This document shows, piece by piece, positions 42,540-52,343 of a stretch of 64,000 nucleotides of DNA (its first letter is position 1; every line of letters starts with the position of its first letter). The stretch comes from Herbiconiux sp. (lineage in GTDB: Bacteria; Actinomycetota; Actinomycetes; Actinomycetales; Microbacteriaceae): NCBI RefSeq assembly GCF_004297105.1, contig NZ_SCVE01000020.1, positions 248,001 through 312,000 on the forward strand, read 5' to 3'. The translations under genes and the position numbers were made by a program. A model generated the notes under the pieces. The model was not told where the DNA came from and made no database searches. It saw nothing but the letters and a program-made list of their open reading frames with translations.

Positions 42540-43013
42540 TCAGACGCGCGCGGGAACCAGGTCTTCGACGGCGGCGCGATACGCCTCGATCGAGCGGGCC
42601 TCACCCGGTGCGGTGATGAAGGAGGCGCGGATGATGCGGTTGGTGTCGATGAGGAAGGTCGCGCGGTTCGCGAAGCCCTTCTCCTCGAGGAACACGCCGT
42701 AGTCTTTGGCGACATCGCCGTGGGGCCAGAAATCGGCGACGAGAGTGAAGTCGTAGCCCTCCTTCTCGGACCAGGCACGCAGTGTGGCCTTGGAGTCGAC
42801 GGAGATGCCGATGAGTTCGACGTCGGCGTTCTTGAAGAGGGAGATGTTCTCCTCCAGGGTGCACAATTCGCTGGTGCACACTCCGGAGAAGGCGAGCGGG
42901 AAGAAGACGAGCGCGACGGGCTTCTTTCCCTGGAACTGACTCAGGCGCACGCGCTCCCCGAACTGGTTGGGAAGATCGAAGTCGGGTGCCAGAGTGTCGT
43001 TCTCCAAAGCCAT
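42540..43013 (-). CDS. AhpE/TSA-type peroxiredoxin
   Basis: 157-residue peroxiredoxin reducing peroxides. Peroxidatic Cys in [14 protein letters not shown] (about 45, with a second Cys four residues on), the conserved P-x-x-F and Arg (ANRATFLID) are present. Start ATG 43013 follows GGAAAGGAAG. Actinobacterial AhpE group members use mycoredoxin as reductant. Upstream of satD on the same strand, divergent from aceE. Confidence 0.9.
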   Translation of the reverse strand: MALENDTLAPDFDLPNQFGERVRLSQFQGKKPVALVFFPLAFSGVCTSELCTLEENISLFKNADVELIGISVDSKATLRAWSEKEGYDFTLVADFWPHGDVAKDYGVFLEEKGFANRATFLIDTNRIIRASFITAPGEARSIEAYRAAVEDLVPARV

Positions 43014-43189
43014 GATGGCTTCCTTTCCACGGCCGGTCGTCGTTCCGGCAAAGGCGCCTGCCATCCTAGACCCGCCCGAGCCCCGCACCAAGCGGCTCAC
43101 AGCGCGCACTCGGACGAGCGTGCCACGGAAAGTCAGTAGGCTTGTCGGTGGCGTTCCGCACCTCATCCGGAGCGATGCGCCCGACACGA

Positions 43190-43199
43190 ACAGATCTGT
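43190..43199. promoter_or_regulatory. Palindrome in the aceE leader
   Basis: ACAGATCTGT, a perfect 10-bp palindrome within gaACAGATCTGTac, 23 bases before the aceE GTG. A regulator-binding site or a chance palindrome; the AGAAAGAGG that follows is the ribosome-binding site. Confidence 0.3.
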
Positions 43200-43221
43200 A
43201 CACAACAGAAAGAGGTCGCCG

Positions 43222-45948
43222 GTGACTGTCAACGACCAGGACCCTTATTCGGCGGGACACGTCGATATCGATCCCGAAGAGACCGCCGAGTGGAACGAAT
43301 CGCTCGACGCCCTCGTGAAGGCCCAAGGTCACGGCCGTGCCCGCGACATCATGCTGAGCCTCCTCAAGCGCTCGAAAGAACTGCACCTCAACGTGCCGAT
43401 GGTTCCGACGACCGATTACATCAACACCATCGCGCCCGAGAACGAGCCCGACTTCCCGGGCGACGAGTCGCTCGAGCGCAAATACCGCGCCTGGATCCGC
43501 TGGAACGCGGCGATGACCGTGCACCGCGCGCAACGCCCGGGCATCGGCGTCGGCGGCCACATCTCCACCTACGCCTCGTCGGCCGCGCTCTATGAAGTGG
43601 GCTTCAACCACTTCTTCCGCGGTCACGACCACCCGGGCGGCGGCGACCAGATCTTCATCCAGGGCCACGCCTCACCCGGCACCTACGCCCGCGCCTTCCT
43701 CGAGGGCCGCCTGAGCGCCGACCAGCTCGATGGCTTCCGCCAGGAGAAGTCCCGCGCCGGCGGCGGTCTCAGCAGCTACCCGCACCCGCGCCTCATGCCC
43801 GAGTTCTGGCAGTTCCCGACGGTCTCGATGGGCCTCGGCCCCATCAACGCCATCTACCAGGCGCAGCTCAACAAGTACCTCACCAACCGCGGCATCAAGG
43901 ACGCATCCGACCAGCAGGTCTGGGCCTTCCTCGGCGACGGCGAGATGGACGAGGTGGAGTCGCGCGGCCAGCTCCAGGTGGCCACGAACGACGGCCTCGA
44001 CAACCTGAACTTCGTGATCAACTGCAACCTGCAGCGTCTCGACGGCCCGGTGCGCGGCAACGGCAAGATCATCCAGGAGCTCGAGAGCTACTTCCGCGGT
44101 GCCGGCTGGAACGTCATCAAGGTCATCTGGGGCCGTGAGTGGGACGACCTGCTGAACCGCGACACCGAGGGCGCACTGCTCAACCTCATGAACACGGTTC
44201 CGGATGGCGACTTCCAGACCTACAAGGCCGAGTCGGGCGCCTACGTTCGCGAGAACTTCTTCGGCCGCGATCCCCGCGCCCTCGAGCTCGTCAAGAACTA
44301 CTCCGACGACGAGATCTGGAACCTCAAGCGCGGCGGCCACGACTACCGCAAGGTCTACGCCGCGTTCAAGGCGGCCGCCGAGCACAAGGGCCAGCCCACC
44401 GTCATCCTGGCGCACACCATCAAGGGCTACGGCCTGGGGCCGGCGTTCGAGGGCCGCAACGCGACCCACCAGATGAAGAAGATGACGCTCGACAACCTCA
44501 AGACCTTCCGCGACCAGATGCACATCCCGGTCACGGACGCCCAGCTCGAGGAGAACCCCTACCTCCCGCCGTACTACAAGCCGGCCGAGGGCGACGAGGC
44601 GATCGAGTACATGCACGAGCGCCGTCGCGCGCTCGGCGGCTACCTGCCCGAGCGCCGCACGAAGCACACCGCGTTCACGCTGCCCGACGACTCCGCGTAC
44701 CAGACCCTCAAGAAGGGGTCGGGCACGCAGGAGATCGCCACCACCATGGCCTTCGTGCGTCTTCTCAAAGACCTCACCCGCGCCAAGGACTTCGGCAACC
44801 GCGTGGTTCCGATCATCCCGGATGAGGCGCGCACGTTCGGCATGGACGCGTTCTTCCCGTCGAACAAGATCTACAACCCCAAGGGCCAGACCTACACCTC
44901 GGTCGACCGCGAGCTGTTGCTGGCCTACAAGGAAAGCCCCCAGGGCCAGATCATCCACGTGGGCATCAACGAGGCGGGTGCACTCGCGTCGTTCACGGCG
45001 GTGGGCACGAGCTACTCCACCCAGGGCGAGCCGCTCATCCCGATCTACGTGTTCTACTCGATGTTCGGCTTCCAGCGCACGGGCGACGCCCTGTGGGCGG
45101 CAGGCGACCAGATGGCGCGCGGCTTCGTGATCGGTGCCACCGCCGGGCGTACGACGCTCACCGGTGAGGGCCTGCAGCACGCCGACGGCCACTCGCACCT
45201 GCTGGCGGCCACGAACCCCGCCGTGGTGTCGTACGACCCCGCCTACGGCTACGAGCTCAACCACATCGTGCGCACCGGTCTCGACCGCATGTACGGCGGC
45301 ACGCACCCCGACCCGAACGTCATGTACTACCTCACGGTCTACAACGAGCCGCACGTGCAGCCCGCCGAGCCCGAGGGTCTCGACGTCGAAGGCCTGGTCA
45401 AGGGCATCTACAAGCTCAAGAGCGGCACGATCGAAGGCCCGAAGGCGCAGATCCTCTCATCCGGTGTCGCCGTTCCGTGGGCGCTCGAGGCCCAGGAGCT
45501 GCTCGCCAACGACTGGGGCGTGTCGGCGGACGTGTGGTCGGTCACCTCGTGGACAGAGCTGCGTCGTGACGGCCTGAAGGCGGAGGAGCACAACTTCCTC
45601 CACCCGAACGAGGAACGCCACGTGCCGTACGTCACCACGAAGCTGCAGGACGCGCCCGGCCCGTTCGTGGCGGTCACCGACTACATGCACGCGGTCTCCG
45701 ACCAGATCCGGCAGTTCGTGCCCGGCGAGTACGCCACTCTCGGTGCCGACGACTTCGGCTTCTCCGACACCCGCGCTGCGGCCCGACGCTTCTTCAAGAT
45801 CGACGGCCCCTCCGTGGTGGTTCGTGTTCTCGAGCAGCTCGCCGCCCGCGGTGAGGTCGATCAGAACGCCCCGTCGTGGGCCATCGAGAAGTACCGTCTG
45901 TACGACGTGACGGCGGGCACCTCGGGGTCCGCGGGCGGCGAGAGCTGA
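43222..45948 (+). CDS. aceE: Pyruvate dehydrogenase E1, homodimeric
   Basis: 908-residue thiamine-diphosphate enzyme decarboxylating pyruvate and passing acetyl to E2. GTG 43222 follows AAGAGG. Visible: [27 protein letters not shown] active-site region (landmark [10 protein letters not shown]), ThDP motif GDGEMDE ... [10 protein letters not shown], and the transketolase-like pyrimidine domain ([28 protein letters not shown]). E2 and E3 are elsewhere (sucB at 1-751 may serve). Antisense long frames across it are shadows. Confidence 0.96.
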   Translation: MTVNDQDPYSAGHVDIDPEETAEWNESLDALVKAQGHGRARDIMLSLLKRSKELHLNVPMVPTTDYINTIAPENEPDFPGDESLERKYRAWIRWNAAMTVHRAQRPGIGVGGHISTYASSAALYEVGFNHFFRGHDHPGGGDQIFIQGHASPGTYARAFLEGRLSADQLDGFRQEKSRAGGGLSSYPHPRLMPEFWQFPTVSMGLGPINAIYQAQLNKYLTNRGIKDASDQQVWAFLGDGEMDEVESRGQLQVATNDGLDNLNFVINCNLQRLDGPVRGNGKIIQELESYFRGAGWNVIKVIWGREWDDLLNRDTEGALLNLMNTVPDGDFQTYKAESGAYVRENFFGRDPRALELVKNYSDDEIWNLKRGGHDYRKVYAAFKAAAEHKGQPTVILAHTIKGYGLGPAFEGRNATHQMKKMTLDNLKTFRDQMHIPVTDAQLEENPYLPPYYKPAEGDEAIEYMHERRRALGGYLPERRTKHTAFTLPDDSAYQTLKKGSGTQEIATTMAFVRLLKDLTRAKDFGNRVVPIIPDEARTFGMDAFFPSNKIYNPKGQTYTSVDRELLLAYKESPQGQIIHVGINEAGALASFTAVGTSYSTQGEPLIPIYVFYSMFGFQRTGDALWAAGDQMARGFVIGATAGRTTLTGEGLQHADGHSHLLAATNPAVVSYDPAYGYELNHIVRTGLDRMYGGTHPDPNVMYYLTVYNEPHVQPAEPEGLDVEGLVKGIYKLKSGTIEGPKAQILSSGVAVPWALEAQELLANDWGVSADVWSVTSWTELRRDGLKAEEHNFLHPNEERHVPYVTTKLQDAPGPFVAVTDYMHAVSDQIRQFVPGEYATLGADDFGFSDTRAAARRFFKIDGPSVVVRVLEQLAARGEVDQNAPSWAIEKYRLYDVTAGTSGSAGGES

Positions 45949-46009
45949 CCCGCATCCGCATGATTCGACGATCGATCGCGGTCGAGGGCTCTGCCCGTGG
46001 AGGGCGCTG

Positions 46010-47245
46010 ATGCCTGCTAAGACCAAGGCGCAGACCCTGGCGTGGCTCCGCACCATCCAGGGCGAGCTCTCGACCGCGACGATCAAGAAGCTCGATGCGA
46101 CGCTGCCGTGGTACGGCGACATGCCGCCCGGGCGGCGTTCCGCCGTGGGCCTCGTGGCCCAGGCCGGCATCAAGTCGTTCATCCAGTGGTACGACGACCC
46201 CACCACCACCACCTGGATCGCCGCCGACGTGTTCGGCTCCGCTCCGCGCGAGCTGCTCCGTTCGGTGAGCCTGCAGCAGACTCTGCAGCTCATCCGCGTC
46301 GTCGTCGAGGTGGTCGAGGAGCGCGTGGCGGGAACGGATGCCTCGCTGCGCGAGGCCATCCTCCTGTACTCGCGCGAGATCGCGTTCGCCGCGGCCGACG
46401 TGTACGCCCGGGCCGCCGAGGCCCGTGGGCTCTGGGACGCGCGTCTCGAGGCGCTGGTGGTCGACTCGATCCTGAGCGGCGAGTACGACGATGAGCTGCC
46501 GAGCCGCATCGCCGCCCTCGGCTGGCACGGCCACGGCGAGGTGAGCGTGCTCGTGGGCACCACGCCGCGCCAGCTCGATGTCGACCAGCTGCGACGCACG
46601 GCACGCCACCTGAGCGCCGATCTGCTGATCGGAGTGCAGGGCGGCCGGCTCGTGCTCGTGATCGGGCGCGCGCATCCCTCCGGGGGCACGAACCCGCTCG
46701 ACGCCGCGGTTCCCGAAGACGACGGAACCGCGGTTCCGTCTCCGGATGAGCCCACCCTCTCGTTCCTCGACATCGCCACGCAGCTCGAGCCCGGCTTCGG
46801 CCCGGGGTATCTCGTGCTCGGCCACGAGGTACCGAGCCTCGTCGACGCCTCCCGCAGCGCCAAGGCGGCTCTCGCCGGGTTCGCCGTGGCGAAGGCCTGG
46901 CGCAACGCGCCCCGGCCGATGCTGGCCGACGACCTGCTGCCCGAGCGCGCGCTCGCCGGTGATCCTCTCGCGCGCTCGACCCTCGTCAACCGCGTGTACC
47001 GGCCGCTCCAAGACCAGTCCCCCGAGCTGATGACCACGCTCTGGTGCTACCTCGACAACGGCCGCTCGCTCGAGGCCACCGCCCGGGAGCTCTTCGTGCA
47101 CCCGAACACCGTGCGCTACCGTCTGAAGCGCGTCACCCAGGTGATCGGGTGGGATGCCACGGGCGCACGCGAGGCCCTCATCCTGCAGTCGGCTCTCATC
47201 CTGGGGTCGATGAACGATCATGACGGCACGTCACCGCGTCGCTGA
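46010..47245 (+). CDS. fasR: PucR/CdaR-type fatty-acid synthesis regulator
   Basis: 411 residues. The C-terminal HTH_30 of PucR/CdaR regulators is clear (YLDNGRSLEATARELFVHPNTVRYRL, landmark VHPNTVRYRLKRV). The N-terminal two thirds are the FasR-type sensor region (LRTIQGELSTATIKKLD). In Streptomyces and relatives FasR sits immediately before fabD and activates the fab operon; the same order holds here, so the assignment rests on both domain and synteny. Stop is 91 bases before fabD. Confidence 0.87.
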   Translation: MPAKTKAQTLAWLRTIQGELSTATIKKLDATLPWYGDMPPGRRSAVGLVAQAGIKSFIQWYDDPTTTTWIAADVFGSAPRELLRSVSLQQTLQLIRVVVEVVEERVAGTDASLREAILLYSREIAFAAADVYARAAEARGLWDARLEALVVDSILSGEYDDELPSRIAALGWHGHGEVSVLVGTTPRQLDVDQLRRTARHLSADLLIGVQGGRLVLVIGRAHPSGGTNPLDAAVPEDDGTAVPSPDEPTLSFLDIATQLEPGFGPGYLVLGHEVPSLVDASRSAKAALAGFAVAKAWRNAPRPMLADDLLPERALAGDPLARSTLVNRVYRPLQDQSPELMTTLWCYLDNGRSLEATARELFVHPNTVRYRLKRVTQVIGWDATGAREALILQSALILGSMNDHDGTSPRR

Positions 47246-47270
47246 CCCTGCCTTGTCGACTATCGTCAAG

Positions 47271-47288
47271 CAATAAGTGAATCTATTG
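47271..47288. promoter_or_regulatory. Inverted repeat upstream of fabD
   Basis: CAATA-agtgaatc-TATTG, 5-bp arms with 8-nt spacer, 48-65 bases before the fabD ATG. Plausible FasR target; the local AT content contrasts with the surrounding GC-rich DNA. Confidence 0.4.
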
Positions 47289-47335
47289 GCTCTTTACAAC
47301 ACAGCACTGAAGCGAACTCTTGGGAGACTGAAGTC

Positions 47336-48256
47336 ATGATCGTCGTCGTATGTCCCGGCCAGGGCTCGCAGACCCCGGGATTCCTCGAACCCTGGATCGC
47401 GGATCCGGCCTATCGCACCCGTCTCGGCGAGCTGGGCGACGCCGCCGGAGTCGACCTCATCACGCACGGCACCACGAGTGACGCCGACACCATCCGCGAC
47501 ACTGCGGTGGCGCAGCCGCTGATCGTGGCCGCCGGCATCCTCACCCTCGACGCTCTGCTGGCCGACGGCCGGCGTGAACTCGTCGGGGGCATCGCCGGCC
47601 ACTCGGTGGGCGAGATCACGGCCGCGGCGGGAGCGGGCATCCTCAGCGCGGGCGACGCCATGCGGCTCGTGGGCGAGCGCGGCCGGGCCATGGCCGATGC
47701 GGCAGCCCTCACCGAGACCGGCATGAGCGCGGTCGTGGGCGGCACCGAGCCCGAGCTGCTCACCCTGTTCGATGAACTCGGCGTGCTGCCGGCGAACTAC
47801 AACGGCGGCGGCCAGATCGTGGTGGCCGGGGCTCCGGATGCGCTGGCGCTGCTCGCGGAGCGCGCCCCACGCGGTGTGCGCGTCATCCCGCTGCAGGTCG
47901 CCGGCGCCTTCCACACCCACTTCATGGCCCCTGCCGTCGACCGGCTCGCCGCAGTGGCCGCCACGCTCAGGACGGCCGACCCCACGCTGCCCATCTGGAC
48001 CAACAACGACGGATCGGCCGTCGACAGCGGCACCCGCTTCCTCGAACTGCTCGTGGGCCAGGTCTCTTCGCCCGTGCGCTGGGATCTCTGCATGGAGTCG
48101 TTCGCCGCCGCCGGCATCACGGGCCTCATCGAGGTCGCTCCGGCGGGCGCCCTCACGGGGCTCGCCCGCCGCGGTCTCAAGGGCATCCCGTCCGTCGCGG
48201 TCAAGACCCCCGACGAACTGCCCGCCGCGTTCGAGCTCATCGACCAGGCCGCCTGA
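47336..48256 (+). CDS. fabD: Malonyl-CoA:ACP transacylase
   Basis: 306 residues. CPGQGSQTPGFL start, nucleophile Ser in AGHSVGEITAAAGAG (about 92), Arg of GERGRAMADAA, and catalytic His in VAGAFHTHFMAPA. Transfers malonyl to AcpP for chain extension. First gene of fabD-fabH-acpP-fabF, all same strand. Confidence 0.95.
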   Translation: MIVVVCPGQGSQTPGFLEPWIADPAYRTRLGELGDAAGVDLITHGTTSDADTIRDTAVAQPLIVAAGILTLDALLADGRRELVGGIAGHSVGEITAAAGAGILSAGDAMRLVGERGRAMADAAALTETGMSAVVGGTEPELLTLFDELGVLPANYNGGGQIVVAGAPDALALLAERAPRGVRVIPLQVAGAFHTHFMAPAVDRLAAVAATLRTADPTLPIWTNNDGSAVDSGTRFLELLVGQVSSPVRWDLCMESFAAAGITGLIEVAPAGALTGLARRGLKGIPSVAVKTPDELPAAFELIDQAA

Positions 48257-48305
48257 GCGACCTCCACTCACTCACCCCCTCACGGAAGGCCACGCGGAAC
48301 GCCCT

Positions 48306-49310
48306 ATGACCCAGCCCACCCTGAACCAGAAGACCGGCGCGAAGTTCACCCGCATCCTCGCCGTCGGCGCCGCCCGCGGCGACCTCACGGTGCCCAACGA
48401 CGACCTCGTGGGCCCGATCGACTCCTCCGACGAGTGGATCCGCCAGCGCACCGGCATCGTCGAGCGCAAGCGCGCCTCGCACGACGTCTTCGCCGTCGAC
48501 CTCGCCGAGGCCGCGGCCAAGGAGGCCATCGAGGGCGCCGGAATCGTGCCCTCACAGATCGGCGCGATCCTGGTCTCCACGATCAGCAACCCGGTGATCA
48601 CCCCCTCGCTCGCCACGCACGTGGCCGAACGGATCGGCGCACCCTTCGCCGCCGCCTACGACATCAGCGCCGCCTGCGCCGGGTACACCTACGGCATCGG
48701 CCAGGCCGACTCCCTGATCCGCTCCGGCATGGCCGAGTACGTGCTCGTGATCGGCGCGGAGAAGCTCTCGGAGTACGTCGACCCCACCGACCGGTCGATC
48801 TCGTTCCTGCTCGGTGACGGAGCGGGCGCCGCAGTGGTGGGCCCGAGCGACTTCCCCGGCATCGCTCCCACCATCTGGGGGTCCGACGCCACCAAGCGCG
48901 ACGAGATCCACATGACAGGAACCTCCATCGCATTCCGCGACAAGGAGACCGATTGGCCCACGCTCTGGCAGAACGGCCAGGTGGTCTTCCGTTGGGCGGT
49001 CTGGGAGATGGTCAAGGTGGCCAAGGAAGCCGTGGCCGCGGCCGGCATCACGGTCGACGACCTCGCGGCCTTCATCCCGCACCAGGCGAACATGCGCATC
49101 ATCGACGAGTTCGCGAAGCAGTTGAAGCTGCCGGAGTCCGTGCTCATCGGCCGCGACATCGTGACCACCGGCAATACCTCGGCCGCATCGATCCCGCTCG
49201 CCACCCATCGACTGCTGAGCGAACATCCCGAGCTCTCGGGCGGTCTCGCCCTGCAGATCGGATTCGGAGCCGGCCTCGTGTTCGGTGCACAAGTCGTCGT
49301 ACTGCCCTGA
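48306..49310 (+). CDS. fabH: 3-oxoacyl-ACP synthase III
   Basis: 334 residues. Cys in DISAACAGYTYG, His in IPHQANMRI, Asn in TGNTSAASIP: the KAS III Cys-His-Asn triad. Condenses an acyl-CoA primer (branched in many actinobacteria) with malonyl-ACP. Start ATG 48306, 49 bases after fabD. Confidence 0.95.
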   Translation: MTQPTLNQKTGAKFTRILAVGAARGDLTVPNDDLVGPIDSSDEWIRQRTGIVERKRASHDVFAVDLAEAAAKEAIEGAGIVPSQIGAILVSTISNPVITPSLATHVAERIGAPFAAAYDISAACAGYTYGIGQADSLIRSGMAEYVLVIGAEKLSEYVDPTDRSISFLLGDGAGAAVVGPSDFPGIAPTIWGSDATKRDEIHMTGTSIAFRDKETDWPTLWQNGQVVFRWAVWEMVKVAKEAVAAAGITVDDLAAFIPHQANMRIIDEFAKQLKLPESVLIGRDIVTTGNTSAASIPLATHRLLSEHPELSGGLALQIGFGAGLVFGAQVVVLP

Positions 49311-49351
49311 CTAAACTAAGTCTCGGTCAAACACACCCCAAGGAGAGAACA

Positions 49352-49600
49352 ATGGCATTGTCCAACGAAGAAGTACTGGCCGGCCTGGCCGAGCTCATCA
49401 ACGACGAGACCGGCATCGCGACCGACACAGTCGAGCTGGACAAGTCCTTCACCGACGACCTCGACATCGACTCGATCTCGATGATGACGATCGTCGTCAA
49501 CGCCGAAGAGAAGTTCGACGTCAAGATCCCCGACGAAGAGGTCAAGAACCTCAAGACCGTGGGCGACGCCGTCACCTTCATCGTCGCGGCACAGGGCTGA
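49352..49600 (+). CDS. acpP: Acyl carrier protein
   Basis: 82-residue ACP: helix-1 LAELINDETGI, phosphopantetheine Ser in DDLDIDSISMMTI, acidic helices and KTVGDAVTFI end. AAGGAGA 7 nt upstream of ATG. Carries growing acyl chains for FabD/FabH/FabF. Confidence 0.96.
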   Translation: MALSNEEVLAGLAELINDETGIATDTVELDKSFTDDLDIDSISMMTIVVNAEEKFDVKIPDEEVKNLKTVGDAVTFIVAAQG

Positions 49601-49621
49601 TCCAGCCCCTCCCTCGCGGAT

Positions 49622-49663
49622 GGTCGACAGGATTGCGACCCGAAGGCACCAATCCTGTCGACC
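49622..49663. terminator. Hairpin between acpP and fabF
   Basis: A 13-bp perfect stem (49622-49634 with 49651-49663, 16-nt loop) in the 169-bp gap. It can reduce fabF expression relative to acpP by partial termination, or protect the 3' end of a short acpP message. Confidence 0.55.
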
Positions 49664-49769
49664 GCACGACATCACCTCACCATCGCACTGCGTCGCCGCA
49701 TCCGGCTCCTCGCGTCTGCGACCTGCCCGACCGGGCGCCCTGGACTGACCACCCACAGAAAGTTTCACC

Positions 49770-51005
49770 ATGAGCAAGAAGATCGTCGTCACCGGTATCG
49801 GTGCCACCACTCCCCTCGGCGGAACCGCTGCGGACAGCTGGAAGGCCTTGCTCGCGGGCGAGTCGGGCGCCACCACACTCGAGCAGCCGTGGGTGGCAGA
49901 GAACCAGCTCCCCGTCACCTTCGCCGCCCAGGCGCGTGTCGCCGCGAGCGAGGTGCTCGAGCGCATCGAGACGAAGCGCCTCGACCCGGGCAGCCAGTTC
50001 GCCCTCATCGCCGCGCGTGACGCGTGGGCCGACGCCGGGTCTCCGGATGTCGTGCCCGAGCGATTCGGCGTCGACTGGGCCACCGGCATCGGTGGTGTCT
50101 GGACACTGCTCGACGCATGGGACACCCTCCGCGAGAAGGGCCCGCGCCGCGTGCTCCCCATGACGGTGCCCATGCTCATGCCGAACGGCCCTGCGGCGGC
50201 CATCGAGATGTCACTGGGCGCCCGCGCCGGTGCCCGCACCGTCGTCTCCGCCTGCGCGTCGAGCACGGAGTCGATCGCGAACGCCTACGATCACCTGCAG
50301 GCCGGCTACGCCGACATCATCATCGCGGGCGGCTCCGAGGCGGCCATCCACCCCCTCCCCATCGCCGCCTTCGCGTCGATGCAGGCGCTCTCGAAGCGCA
50401 ACGACGACCCGGCCACGGCATCCCGCCCCTACGACCTCACGCGCGACGGCTTCGTGCTGGGTGAGGGCGGCGCAGCGCTCGTGCTCGAGACCGAGGAGCA
50501 CGCGCTCGCACGCGGCGCCCGGATCTACGCGGAGCTGCTGGGCGGCGCCGTCACGAGCGACGCCTACCACATCACCGCCCCCGACCCCGAGGGCTCGGCG
50601 GCCGCGCGCGCGATGATCGCGGCGGTGCAGAACGCCGGATACTCGCTCGACGACGTGGCGCACATCAACGCCCACGCCACGAGCACGCCCGTGGGCGACA
50701 TCGCGGAGTACAAGGCGCTGCTACACGTGTTCGGCGACCGGCTGCACGACATCCCGGTGTCGGCCACGAAGGCCTCCACCGGTCACCTGCTGGGTGGCGC
50801 CGGCGGTATCGAGGCCATCTTCACCGTGCTGGCTCTGCACGAGCGCATCGCTCCCCCCACCATCAACCTCTCGGAGCAAGACCCCGACATCCCCCTCGAC
50901 GTGGTGCGCGAGCCGCGCGCCCTGCCGGCCGGCGACGTCGTGGCCATCTCGAACTCCTTCGGATTCGGCGGCCACAACTCGGTCGTGGCCTTCAAAACCG
51001 CCTGA
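49770..51005 (+). CDS. fabF: 3-oxoacyl-ACP synthase II
   Basis: 411-residue KAS II elongating enzyme. Cys in VSACASSTESIANA, His in NAHATSTPVGD and in ATKASTGHLLGGAGG, completing the C-H-H triad; NSFGFGGHN at the end. Last gene of the operon, followed by a very strong terminator. Confidence 0.95.
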   Translation: MSKKIVVTGIGATTPLGGTAADSWKALLAGESGATTLEQPWVAENQLPVTFAAQARVAASEVLERIETKRLDPGSQFALIAARDAWADAGSPDVVPERFGVDWATGIGGVWTLLDAWDTLREKGPRRVLPMTVPMLMPNGPAAAIEMSLGARAGARTVVSACASSTESIANAYDHLQAGYADIIIAGGSEAAIHPLPIAAFASMQALSKRNDDPATASRPYDLTRDGFVLGEGGAALVLETEEHALARGARIYAELLGGAVTSDAYHITAPDPEGSAAARAMIAAVQNAGYSLDDVAHINAHATSTPVGDIAEYKALLHVFGDRLHDIPVSATKASTGHLLGGAGGIEAIFTVLALHERIAPPTINLSEQDPDIPLDVVREPRALPAGDVVAISNSFGFGGHNSVVAFKTA

Positions 51006-51012
51006 CCTCCTG

Positions 51013-51070
51013 GCGACTCGCCAAAAAACGCCCTAAAGCGCAGCTTTTAGGGCGTTTTTTGGCGAGTCGC
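51013..51070. terminator. Bidirectional terminator after fabF
   Basis: A perfect 25-bp stem (51013-51037 with 51046-51070), 8-nt loop, with A6 in one arm and T6 in the other. Serves fabF on the plus strand and the DUF3145 gene on the minus strand, whose stop is 9 bases away. Confidence 0.93.
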
Positions 51071-51078
51071 GAAGAGGA

Positions 51079-51585
51079 TCAGCCGACGCCGCGGTGGAGG
51101 TAAATCACCGGAGACATGTCGCTGGCGTAGCGGAAGGGTTCGAGCTCGTCGTCCCACGCCTGGCCGAGGGCGAGCCGGAGTTCGCGGTGCAGGTCGAGGG
51201 CGTTGGTGCCCGCTGCTTCCATGGCGTGACGGATGCGGTCTTCGGGGATGACCGTGTTGCCCCCCGCATCCACCTGGGCGTAGAAGATGCCGAGATCGGG
51301 CGTGTGCATCCAGCGGCCACCGTCGGTGCCCTCCGAGGCGTCTTCGGTGACCTCGTAGCGCAGATGCTCCCAGCCACGCAGCGCCGACGCGATGGCGGCA
51401 CCTGTTCCTGGTGCGCCCTCCCAGAAGAAGTCGGCGCGCTGAGAACCGCGGAGCACGGGCTGCTCGATCCAATCGAAGTTCACTGCACGACCGATGGCGC
51501 GACCTGCGGCCCACTCGACGTGGGGGCAGAGCGCGCGAGGAGCAGAGTGGACGTAGACCACTCCGCGTGCAACGATTGCCGCCAT
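51079..51585 (-). CDS. DUF3145 family protein
   Basis: 168 residues from ATG 51585 (GGAGAG 6 nt upstream; ATG 51597 is possible). The DUF3145 signature ARGVVYVHSAPRALCPHVEWA and the FYAQVDAGGNTVIPEDR centre are unmistakable. Found in nearly all actinobacteria next to fatty-acid or division genes; function unknown. Convergent with fabF. Confidence 0.9.
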   Translation of the reverse strand: MAAIVARGVVYVHSAPRALCPHVEWAAGRAIGRAVNFDWIEQPVLRGSQRADFFWEGAPGTGAAIASALRGWEHLRYEVTEDASEGTDGGRWMHTPDLGIFYAQVDAGGNTVIPEDRIRHAMEAAGTNALDLHRELRLALGQAWDDELEPFRYASDMSPVIYLHRGVG

Positions 51586-51791
51586 TTTTCTCTCCATTCG
51601 TGAGGTACGTCTTCCCCAACGACCTGTGAACGGAGCGGCTGCCTGGCGGCATGGATCTTCAGTTGTGCTGCCATTATGCCCGAGCAATCCGCCGAATCAC
51701 AACGATGTAACACGGATGTCGCGAACTCCCAGACCTATACTGAGTGAGTAATTCCGTCGCAGACAGCTGACGGTCGCGAGGGAGGCCTGCC

Positions 51792-52343
51792 GTGTCGATC
51801 CGGGCCGGAATCCTCGTGATCCTCGGTGAAGCGGATGCGTACGGCCTCCAGGTGCACTCCGAGCTCGAAGAGCGCACCGACCGCACCGGGCGCATCAACG
51901 TCGGACAGATCTACTCCACCCTCGAGCGGCTGCGCACGGCCGGGCTCGTCGAGGCATCCGACACCACGGATGACGGCCTCCCCCTGTACCGGCTCACCCC
52001 CGCCGGGCGCCGCGAACGCGACTCCTGGCTCGCTGAGATCGACGTCGACGCCCCATCGGCCTGGAGCGACATGCGCTTCAAGCTGTTGCTCACCTCGAGC
52101 CTCGCCGGGAGTGGATTCGGTGACCTGCTCCCCCGCTACCGTGGCGCGTGGGAGATCGTCCGAGAGACTGCCACCGCGAATGCCGGAACCGCTCCGGCCG
52201 CCGCCGACCGGCATCTCGCGGACGCGGCGCTCGCCTGGATCGACGAACTCGAGGCATGGCCGGGAGGCGCCGAGGCGCTGGCCCGCCCGCTACGGAACGA
52301 GCGACCCCGCCGAGGCCGACGTCCTGCGCCGGCGCAGGAGTGA
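51792..52343 (+). CDS. PadR-family regulator
   Basis: 183 residues from GTG 51792. PadR winged helix: ILVILGEADAYGLQVHSEL, recognition helix VGQIYSTLERL, wing DDGLPLYRLTPAGR; a helical dimerisation tail follows. A TATACT (51736-51741) with TGAGTGAG just after may be its promoter and operator. Its 3' end overlaps the end of the convergent transglutaminase gene by 54 bases. Confidence 0.87.
   Translation: MSIRAGILVILGEADAYGLQVHSELEERTDRTGRINVGQIYSTLERLRTAGLVEASDTTDDGLPLYRLTPAGRRERDSWLAEIDVDAPSAWSDMRFKLLLTSSLAGSGFGDLLPRYRGAWEIVRETATANAGTAPAAADRHLADAALAWIDELEAWPGGAEALARPLRNERPRRGRRPAPAQE

Noticed and set aside
43672..45354. 560-codon open frame antisense to aceE
   Set aside because: Same cause; aceE is fully conserved in the sense strand and the antisense product has no recognisable motif.
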